A stretch of 64,000 nucleotides of DNA, from contig CALUGQ010000007.1 in assembly GCA_944320235.1 (NCBI GenBank), positions 1 through 64,000 of the forward strand. Direction: 5' to 3'. Within the stretch, counting starts at the first letter, position 1, and each line of letters opens with the position of its first letter. Below the pieces are notes generated by a model. That model was not told the DNA's origin, did no database searches, and was given only the letters and a program-made list of their open reading frames with translations. A program made the translations under genes and the position numbers. Origin of the DNA: an uncultured Prevotella sp. (GTDB lineage: Bacteria; Bacteroidota; Bacteroidia; Bacteroidales; Bacteroidaceae). This document shows, in pieces, positions 44,043 through 50,426 of this stretch.

Positions 44043-45392
44043 ATGGCAAACATAAGCGACATGACCGTGGGCTCGCCCACGCGCGGCATTCTCAAGTTCG
44101 CCGTACCATTGGTATGCGGCTACATCCTGCAGCAGATGTACCTCGTCATCGACGCCGCCATCGTAGGCCGCTTCGTCAGCGTGGGCGCGCTTGCCGCCGT
44201 CGGTGCGTCCACGTCGGTGATGTTTCTCATCATGGGCTTCTGCAACGGGGCGTGCAGCGGCTTCTCCATACCCGTGGCCCAGGCCTTCGGGGCGAAGGAC
44301 TTTGCGGCCATGCGCCGCTATGTGGCAAACGCCGCGAGGCTCTCGCTGGCCATCGCCGTGGCCATGACCGCGCTCACGTGCGCCCTCTGCGCGCCGATAT
44401 TGCGCATGGTCAACACGCCCCGCGAGATATTCGCCGACGCCTACACCTTCCTCATCTTCCAGTTTGCGGCCATCCCCTTCACCATAGCCTACAACCTCCT
44501 GGCGGGCTTCATCCGCGCGCTCGGCAACTCGAGGCAGCCTTTCTACTTCCTCATCTTCTCCTCGGTTGTCAACATACTGCTCGACTTCCTGTTCATCATA
44601 GGCATGAAGCTGGGCGTAGAGGGCGTGGGCCTTGCCACGATGCTCTCGCAGGCGGCGTCGGCCTATATGTGCCTTTCATACATACGTAAAAAGATGAGTG
44701 TGCTCGTGCCTCGGGCGGGCGAGCGCGGCTACTGCCGCCCCATGGCCGCGGCGCTCATGGCCAACGGGCTGCCCATGGGGCTGCAGTTCTCCATCACTGC
44801 CATAGGCAGCATAATGCTGCAGGGCGCAAACAACGCCCTCGGCACGGTCTACGTGGCGGCCTTCACGGCCTCGATGCGCGTGAAGTACCTCTTCACCTGC
44901 GTGTTCGAGAACATAGGCGTGGCCATGGCCACCTACTGCGGGCAGAACATAGGGGCGCGCCGCCTGGGGCGCGTGGGCATGGGGCTGCGCTCGGCGATGA
45001 AGATAACCATGGTCTACTTCCTTTTCACCGTGGCCCTCGTCATGCCTTTCGCCGAGCACATGATGATGCTCTTCGTGGATGCGGGCGAGACGGAGATAAT
45101 AGCCAACGCGGCCATGTTCATGCGCATAGCCTGCTGCTTCTACCCCGTGCTCGGCCTGCTCACCGTGCTGCGCTACAGCATACAGGGCCTTGGCTACAGC
45201 AACCTGTCGATGCTCTCGGGCGTGATGGAGATGGTGGCGCGCTGTGGGGTGAGCTTCTGGATGGTGCCGGCGATGGGGTTCCTCGGCGTGTGCTACGGCG
45301 ACCCTGTGGCCTGGGTGGCCGCCGACCTCTTCCTCATCCCGTGCATGGTGCTGCTTTACAGGCACCTGAGGAAGAAAACGCGCAGGAATTAA
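44043..45392 (+). CDS. MATE-family multidrug/cation efflux protein
   Basis: 449 residues with twelve hydrophobic segments. The N-terminal MTVGSPTRGILKFAVPLVCGYILQQMYLVIDAAIVGRFV and SGFSIPVAQAFGAKDF, mirrored near the middle by PMGLQFSITAIGSIMLQGANNALG, are typical of the MATE (NorM/DinF-like) pseudo-repeat. Members export drugs or metabolites by antiport with Na+ or H+. It stands alone with its own -7 box and is followed by an AT-rich heptad repeat. Substrate unknown. Confidence 0.9.
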   Translation: MANISDMTVGSPTRGILKFAVPLVCGYILQQMYLVIDAAIVGRFVSVGALAAVGASTSVMFLIMGFCNGACSGFSIPVAQAFGAKDFAAMRRYVANAARLSLAIAVAMTALTCALCAPILRMVNTPREIFADAYTFLIFQFAAIPFTIAYNLLAGFIRALGNSRQPFYFLIFSSVVNILLDFLFIIGMKLGVEGVGLATMLSQAASAYMCLSYIRKKMSVLVPRAGERGYCRPMAAALMANGLPMGLQFSITAIGSIMLQGANNALGTVYVAAFTASMRVKYLFTCVFENIGVAMATYCGQNIGARRLGRVGMGLRSAMKITMVYFLFTVALVMPFAEHMMMLFVDAGETEIIANAAMFMRIACCFYPVLGLLTVLRYSIQGLGYSNLSMLSGVMEMVARCGVSFWMVPAMGFLGVCYGDPVAWVAADLFLIPCMVLLYRHLRKKTRRN

Positions 45393-45414
45393 GAGTTAAG
45401 AATTAAGAATTAAG
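45387..45414. repeat. GAATTAA heptad repeat
   Basis: Four 7-bp units (GAATTAA, GAGTTAA, GAATTAA, GAATTAA) directly at the stop codon of the MATE gene. Confidence 0.8.
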
Positions 45415-45626
45415 AAAGGCTGCGCGCAGCATGGGGCAGAGGCATTTGCCTTTGCTCCCGCAGCGGCTTCACTCCCTGGCTCCCGGCCCTTCGCTCCCCA
45501 ACCCTTGGTGGAGTTTTGCCTGCTTCCCGCCTCAATGCACTGCCGATTCCCTCGTAAAATTTCTTAATTCCGGCGTGCCGGATGCTAAAAACCGTGCAGG
45601 CCGTGCGTCGAACCGATTTTTATGGC

Positions 45627-45634
45627 TACTTTTG
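45627..45634 (+). promoter_or_regulatory. -7 element of the DUF4294 gene (near-leaderless)
   Basis: TACTTTTG ends seven bases before the ATG at 45642, implying a leaderless or near-leaderless transcript. Confidence 0.65.
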
Positions 45635-45641
45635 CGCTGTT

Positions 45642-46286
45642 ATGAGGCAGGCATTATTCGCTTTTGTTTTTGCCGGGATGACGCTCCCGGCCGCGGCGCA
45701 GGCGCAGGGTGGGGGCAAGGCCCTTACCACCGACGACCTGCTCAAGGCCATGGACAGCCCTACGTTCGTGCCTACAGTAAGGGTGGGCAAGGTGATGGAC
45801 CGTGGCGACAGCATACTTTACATGGAGATGAACAATGTTTACGTCTACCCCACGCTCACTTTCAAGAACCAGCGGCAGATGGCTGCATACATGCGCTTGG
45901 TGAGGAACGTGAAGACGGTGCTGCCCATAGCCAAGGAGGCCAACAAGATTATACTTGAGACATACGAGTACCTTGAGACCCTGCCCGACGACAAGGCGCG
46001 CCAGGAGCACATGAAGCGCGTCGAGCGGGGCATAGTGCAGGAGTACAAGCCGCGCATGAAGAAGCTCACCTACTCGCAGGGTAAACTGCTCATAAAGCTC
46101 ATCTACCGCGAGTGCAACTCGTCGTCGTACGACATCGTGAAGGCCTTCCTCGGCCCCATACGCGCCGGCTTCTGGCAGGCTTTCTCGGCCATCTTCGGGG
46201 CCAGCCTGCGCAAGGAGTACGACCCCGACGGCACCGACCGCCTCACCGAGCGCGTGGTGCTGATGGTGGAGGCCGGGCAGATATGA
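45642..46286 (+). CDS. DUF4294-like secreted protein
   Basis: 214 residues. Signal peptide MRQALFAFVFAGMTLPAAAQA. The conserved body VMDRGDSILYMEMNNVYVYPTLTFKNQRQMAAYMRLVRNVKTVLPIAKEANKI and KRVERGIVQEYKPRMKKLTYSQGKLLIKLIYRECN matches my recollection of the Bacteroidota DUF4294 family. The middle and C-terminal parts are strongly helical with many basic residues. Function unknown; periplasmic location is inferred from the signal. The in-frame sequence upstream to 45582 precedes the promoter and is excluded. Confidence 0.85.
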   Translation: MRQALFAFVFAGMTLPAAAQAQGGGKALTTDDLLKAMDSPTFVPTVRVGKVMDRGDSILYMEMNNVYVYPTLTFKNQRQMAAYMRLVRNVKTVLPIAKEANKIILETYEYLETLPDDKARQEHMKRVERGIVQEYKPRMKKLTYSQGKLLIKLIYRECNSSSYDIVKAFLGPIRAGFWQAFSAIFGASLRKEYDPDGTDRLTERVVLMVEAGQI

Positions 46287-46360
46287 GGATTAAGGATTAA
46301 GAATGAAGAATTAAGAGAATGTGCTCGGGGGATTAAAAGTTAAAAGGTAAAAGTTAAAAG
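46287..46360. repeat. Two AT-rich heptad repeat blocks (GGATTAA and AAAAGTT types)
   Basis: 46287-46320 holds GGATTAA, GGATTAA, GAATGAA, GAATTAA units; 46331-46360 holds AAAAGTT, AAAAGGT, AAAAGTT units. Both follow the DUF4294 stop codon. Confidence 0.75.
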
Positions 46361-46385
46361 AATATGCTTCGGTGGATGCCCCGGC

Positions 46386-46581
46386 GGCAATCTTTGTTTA
46401 CAAAGGTCAGGGCAGCCGGGTTGACGGAGCCGGAGGTGAACGCCAAGCGGCCTGTTTCGTGGTGCGAAACAGGCCGCTTGGCGTTATGATGCAGGCCGTT
46501 TTGCCATGCAAAACGGCCTGCATTGTATCTTGTTGAGGCTGAGGCGGTTGGGCAGAGAGGTGTGTGCTGCGAAATTGTTTT
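46386..46581 (+). repeat. Phased GGCC palindrome element I with two perfect hairpins
   Basis: Brackets GGCAATCTTTGTTTAC (46386-46401) and GCGAAATTGTTTTAC (46567-46581), same orientation. Four cores at 46449, 46472, 46494 and 46515 (steps 23, 22, 21 bp). Units pair into two perfect hairpins: a 19-bp stem (46441-46459 with 46465-46483) and a 15-bp stem (46489-46503 with 46509-46523), each with a 5-base loop. With the heptad repeats it accounts for the 379-base gap. Confidence 0.85.
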
Positions 46582-46665
46582 ACACCGGCCGCCGTGCCGC
46601 CTTGCGGCTGCTGCCCTGTGGCCCCGCCCCGGCTGGGGCAGGTGGCGCGCCTGCCCGGCTGCGGC

Positions 46666-47667
46666 TCACTGCTCGCTGAAGAGCACCTGCACCACCGTCT
46701 GGCCTACGGCCTGCAGCGTCGCGGGGTCAATGTTGTCCATCGTGTCGTGCACGGTGTGCCACGTAGGGCCGAAACTGCTCTCCGGGCAGTCGGGGTAATA
46801 GGGTATTATGTCTATCGTAGGTATGCCCGCCTTCTCGTTCACCGGCACGTGGTCGTCATTCACCATGCCCCCCGCCGCTGCGGGGAAGAAGCCGCCGTGG
46901 CCCAGGCTGGCCGCCGCCGCCCACACCTTGCTCACCACCTGCGGCGCGTACTGCATTGATATGCCCTCCTGGTAGAAGCGCGCGCCGCGCCCGCCCACCA
47001 TGTCGAGCAGTATGCCGAAGCGCGCCTTGTAGCCCCGGCTGGCTGCATCCGCGGCCCAGTGGCTTGCCCCCAGGGCCCACGAACTGCCGTCGTCGGGCGC
47101 GTCGCTCCACTGCGGCACGCCCCAGTCCTCGGCGTCGAAGCATACGAAGTCTACGCCGATGGCGAGGCTGTCCTGCCCGCCAATGATGCGTGCCAGCTCA
47201 AGCAGCACGGCCACGCCGCTCGCCCCGTCGTTTGCCGCCATCACGGGCTTGCGCCAGTTTGCCGTGTCGGGGTCGTTGTCGGCCCATGGGCGGCTGTCCC
47301 AGTGGGCGCAGAGCAGTATGCGCTCCGTGGCCTCGGGGCGGTAAGAGGCCATGATGTTGGTGGCGCGCAGCGGCGTGCCGTCGTAGCCGCGGAGCGTGGC
47401 CCGCTGCAGGCTCACGTCGAGCCCGTGGCGGCGGAAGGTGGCCGCTATCCAGCTGCCGCAGCTGTCGTGGGCCGCGCTGTTCATCGTGCGCGGGCCGAAG
47501 GCGCACTGCGCCGCGCAGTAGGCGTATGCGCTGTCGCCGCTGAACTGCGGGCCTATGGCCTGCGCTTGCGCCTGTGCCTCACCGGTCTGCGCGCCCTTCT
47601 TGTTCTTGCTGCCGCAGGCTGCCAGCACAGCCAGCAGCATGAGGCATACGATAGAGTATTTTCGCAT
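46666..47667 (-). CDS. M28-family lipoprotein, glutaminyl cyclase-like
   Basis: 333 residues. Lipoprotein signal MRKYSIVCLMLLAVLAA-C. The M28 zinc-fold core includes LLCAHWDSRPWADND, MAANDGASGVAVLLELA, VCFDAEDWGVPQ and NDDHVPVNEKAGIPTIDII. The AHWDSRPWADxD block matches type II glutaminyl cyclases described in Porphyromonas and Prevotella, which convert N-terminal Gln to pyroglutamate on exported proteins; a zinc aminopeptidase is the alternative. Bacteroidota exporters cleave many signal peptides before Gln, as also visible in this window (BamA, OmpH), which fits a cyclase. Confidence 0.82.
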   Translation of the reverse strand: MRKYSIVCLMLLAVLAACGSKNKKGAQTGEAQAQAQAIGPQFSGDSAYAYCAAQCAFGPRTMNSAAHDSCGSWIAATFRRHGLDVSLQRATLRGYDGTPLRATNIMASYRPEATERILLCAHWDSRPWADNDPDTANWRKPVMAANDGASGVAVLLELARIIGGQDSLAIGVDFVCFDAEDWGVPQWSDAPDDGSSWALGASHWAADAASRGYKARFGILLDMVGGRGARFYQEGISMQYAPQVVSKVWAAAASLGHGGFFPAAAGGMVNDDHVPVNEKAGIPTIDIIPYYPDCPESSFGPTWHTVHDTMDNIDPATLQAVGQTVVQVLFSEQ

Positions 47668-47691
47668 AATTCTTGGTTTTGGGGTGATGGG

Positions 47692-47762
47692 AGTTTGGGG
47701 AGCTATTGGAGCAATGGGAGTTCTGGGAGCAATGGGAACTTTGGGAGTCCTGGTGGCAATGT
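47692..47762. repeat. TGGGAGNNN nonamer repeat
   Basis: Consecutive 9-bp units TGGGAGTTC, TGGGAGCAA, TGGGAACTT, TGGGAGTCC, TGGTGGCAA, preceded by less regular copies, between the C26-M19 gene and the cyclase-like gene. Confidence 0.75.
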
Positions 47763-47814
47763 GAGTGCCGTGAGCAGTATGAGGACCGGGATGACTGAAG
47801 GCCTGCCGCCATTT

Positions 47815-47849
47815 TTCTTAATTCTTAATCCTCAATTCTTAATCCTCAA
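47815..47849. repeat. TTCTTAA/TCCTCAA heptad repeat
   Basis: Alternating 7-bp units (TTCTTAA, TTCTTAA, TCCTCAA, TTCTTAA, TCCTCAA) running into the stop codon of the C26-M19 fusion gene. Confidence 0.75.
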
Positions 47850-49606
47850 AGCGGCTCTGCCGCTTTCTGCACCTCGGCCATCACGCGCATGAAGTTGCCG
47901 CCCCATATCTTTCTTATGTCATCCTCGCTGTAGCGGCGTGCCAGCAGGCGGCGCGTGAAGCTCAGGGCCTCCGAGGCCGAGGCGAAGCCGCGTATGCCGC
48001 CGTCGCCGTCGAAGTCGGTGCCAATGCCCACGTGGTCGATGCCCATCACGGCCACGGCGTGGTCGAGGTGCGCCAGCGCGTCGAGCACCGTGGCTTCGCC
48101 CTTGGCGCGCAGGAAACCGTGGTAGAGCGTGGTTTGCGCCACGCCTCCCTTGGCCGCGAGGGCGCGCATCTGGTCGTCGGTGAGGTTGCGCGGGTGGTCG
48201 CAGAGTGCGCGCGCGCTGCTGTGGCTGCACACTATGGGCAGGCGGCTGATGCTCAGCGCGTCGTAGAAGCTGCTTTCCGAGGCGTGGCTGAGGTCCACCA
48301 TGATGCCCCGGCGGTTCATTTCCGCTATGGCCTCTGCGCCCAGTTGGCTAATGCCGCCGTGCGTGCAGCTGCCCCGCGCGCTGTCGCAGAGGTCGTTGTC
48401 GCCGTTGTGGCAGAGCGTTATGTAGACCACTCCGCGGCGTGCGAAGTGGGCTATGTTGCGCGTGTCGCCCTCAAGCGCCAGCCCGTTCTCTATGCCGAGC
48501 ATCACCGACTTGCGTCCCGCCATCTTGTTGGCGGCCAGCTCGCGCGGCGTGCGGGCCATGGCCGCGCAGCCGCTGTTGGCAGCCACGGTGGCCTCGATGC
48601 GGTCGAATATCATGTCGGCGTAGGCCTTGGGGCCTTCGGCCTTGAGGCCCACGAGGTCCTGGAAGCATTCGCCGGGCTTCGGTTGCGGCAGGTATGCCAC
48701 CATGACCACGGCATCCTGGCGCCCCTCGCCCATCTTGTGCAGGTCTACGAGCAGCCTCGGGTCGCGGCGGCCGAAGTCGGCCCCGGCGGCGAAGAACATC
48801 GGGGTGTCGCAGTGGGAGTCGAGGGTCAGTACCCTCTGGTGCAGCCCGCGGGCCTTGCGGTAGCTCTCCGCCTCGGTCACGAGCCAGCCGAAGAGCCTGT
48901 CGCCGTCGGCCAGGCACTCGGGGTGCCACTGCACTCCTACGATGCTCTTAAGCTCGCTGCTCTCGATAGCCTCCACTGTTCCGTCGGCGGCGCGGGCGGC
49001 TATGGCGAACCTCGGGCCTGGGTCGGCCACGGCCTGGTGGTGGAACGAGTTGACGGCGATGTGCTCCGCGCCGTATAGCGTGTGCAGCACCGAGCCTTCA
49101 CAGAGGCTTACCGTGTGCGTGGGCTCGCTGCGGTCGGCGTCCTGCGAGTGCTTCACTGTGGCCGTGGCGGAAATGTCCTGCGCCACCTTGCCGCCCAAGG
49201 CGGCTGCCAGCACCTGCACGCCGCGGCAGATGCCGAGCATGGGCAGCTGGCGGTTGTAGGCCAGGCGCACGGTCAGCAGCTCCGGCAGGTCGCGCTGGGC
49301 GTTGATGGAATGCAGTTCGGGCAGCGGCTCGTCGCCCCAGAAGAGCGGGTTTATGTCGCCCCCGCCGCTTAGCAGCAGCCCGTCGATGCGGTCGAGCGTG
49401 TTGATTATCGCGTCCTTGTCGGCCAGCGGGGGGATGACGAGCGGCGTGCCGCCGGCGGCCACGACAGACTTGTAGTATGCCTCGGCCAGGCGGCATTCGG
49501 GCGCGGAGTAGTTGCCCGTGATGCCTATCACGGGGCGCGGCCTTGCCTCGGGCAGCGAGCTGTATACCCCGCCGAGGTGGGCGTCGAGGTTGAAACGGTC
49601 GGTCAT
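47846..49606 (-). CDS. C26 gamma-glutamyl hydrolase - M19 membrane dipeptidase fusion
   Basis: 586 residues, no signal peptide. Residues ~25-245 form a class I glutamine amidotransferase-like C26 domain: LLLSGGGDINPLFWG, nucleophile Cys127 in GICRGVQ, and His228/Glu230 in VQWHPE, as in PuuD-type gamma-Glu-GABA hydrolases. Residues ~258-580 form an M19 renal-dipeptidase-like domain with HxD in LDSHCDTP (His265, Asp267), GIENGLAL (bridging Glu), VDLSHAS and CSHSSARAL (zinc His). The pair could remove a gamma-glutamyl group and then split the dipeptide, for example of glutathione-like or cell-wall peptides (inference). Start MTDRFNLD, seven bases after the lrp-like gene. Confidence 0.9.
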   Translation of the reverse strand: MTDRFNLDAHLGGVYSSLPEARPRPVIGITGNYSAPECRLAEAYYKSVVAAGGTPLVIPPLADKDAIINTLDRIDGLLLSGGGDINPLFWGDEPLPELHSINAQRDLPELLTVRLAYNRQLPMLGICRGVQVLAAALGGKVAQDISATATVKHSQDADRSEPTHTVSLCEGSVLHTLYGAEHIAVNSFHHQAVADPGPRFAIAARAADGTVEAIESSELKSIVGVQWHPECLADGDRLFGWLVTEAESYRKARGLHQRVLTLDSHCDTPMFFAAGADFGRRDPRLLVDLHKMGEGRQDAVVMVAYLPQPKPGECFQDLVGLKAEGPKAYADMIFDRIEATVAANSGCAAMARTPRELAANKMAGRKSVMLGIENGLALEGDTRNIAHFARRGVVYITLCHNGDNDLCDSARGSCTHGGISQLGAEAIAEMNRRGIMVDLSHASESSFYDALSISRLPIVCSHSSARALCDHPRNLTDDQMRALAAKGGVAQTTLYHGFLRAKGEATVLDALAHLDHAVAVMGIDHVGIGTDFDGDGGIRGFASASEALSFTRRLLARRYSEDDIRKIWGGNFMRVMAEVQKAAEPL

Positions 49607-49613
49607 GGCGGTG

Positions 49614-50087
49614 CTATTGGGCCTCCCCTTCCACCATGACCGGCACCTCGCGCTTGATGCTCTGCTCAAGCGATATGAGCGTTTCCGTGGCCACTACGCC
49701 CGGTATGCACTGCAGCTGCCCGTTGAGCAGGTCCATGAGTTGCTCGTTGTCGCGGGCGTAAAGCTTCACGAGCATGGTGTAAGGCCCGGTGGTGAAGTGG
49801 CACTCCACTATCTCCGGGATTTGCCTTATGCGCTCTACCACGTCCTTGTACATGCTGCCCCGCTCGAGCGTTATGCCCACGTAGGTGCACGTGAAGTAGC
49901 CCAGGCTCTTCGGGTTCACGTCGAACCCGCTGCCGGTTATCACGTTGTCGTCTATCATGTGCTGCACCCTCTGGTGGATGGCCGCGCGCGACACGCCGCA
50001 CTCGGCGGCCACGTCCTTGAACGGGATGCGCGCGTTCTGCGATAGGATGCCAAGTATCTTCTTGTCGAGGTTGTCTATCTTTTCCAT
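49614..50087 (-). CDS. Lrp/AsnC-family transcriptional regulator
   Basis: 157 residues. N-terminal winged HTH (LDKKILGILSQNARIPFKDVAAECGVSRAAIHQRVQHM, 8-46) and C-terminal RAM ligand domain (TYVGITLERGSMYKDVVERIRQIPEIVECHFTTGPYTMLVKLYARDN). Lrp-type proteins form octamers and sense amino acids. Directly upstream of and probably co-transcribed with the C26-M19 peptidase gene, so the peptidase module may be controlled by an amino acid product. Confidence 0.93.
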   Translation of the reverse strand: MEKIDNLDKKILGILSQNARIPFKDVAAECGVSRAAIHQRVQHMIDDNVITGSGFDVNPKSLGYFTCTYVGITLERGSMYKDVVERIRQIPEIVECHFTTGPYTMLVKLYARDNEQLMDLLNGQLQCIPGVVATETLISLEQSIKREVPVMVEGEAQ

Positions 50088-50154
50088 TTACTTATATGGT
50101 TTTATAGTTCAGTGTGTGATGGCTTGCAGTGGCGATATATAGCCAAACTCGTGC

Positions 50155-50162
50155 CAAAAGTA
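50155..50162 (-). promoter_or_regulatory. -7 element of the lrp-like operon
   Basis: Minus strand TACTTTTG, 67 bases before the start of the regulator. No clear -33 box. Confidence 0.55.
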
Positions 50163-50329
50163 CTGAATTTTATCGATATTTGCATCATTCTGAAAGCAAA
50201 AAAATACAAAAAGGCTGCCTTGGGGTGCCTGTGGCCGGTGTGGGTGTGGCCAGCTTGGCGGCGGGGAGGCGGCGCGGCTGTGCGTGGTGGCGGCCGGCGC
50301 GGGCCGGCGTGGTGGGCGTGGAGGCGCGT

Positions 50330-50362
50330 GAAGGCCCGCCCGGTGGTGCCGGGCGGGCCTTC
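50330..50362. terminator. GC-rich hairpin downstream of the M16 gene
   Basis: Perfect 14-bp stem GAAGGCCCGCCCGG / CCGGGCGGGCCTTC with loop TGGTG, followed on plus by TTCATTT. It lies in the 339-base gap between the M16 gene and the lrp-like gene; the rest of the gap is a GC-rich stretch in which I see nothing more. Confidence 0.6.
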
Positions 50363-50426
50363 CTTCATTTGCTGGCGGCTTGCCGCAGTCGCTGCTGGCG
50401 GCCGTTCAGCCATGCCTCCCTGCCGT

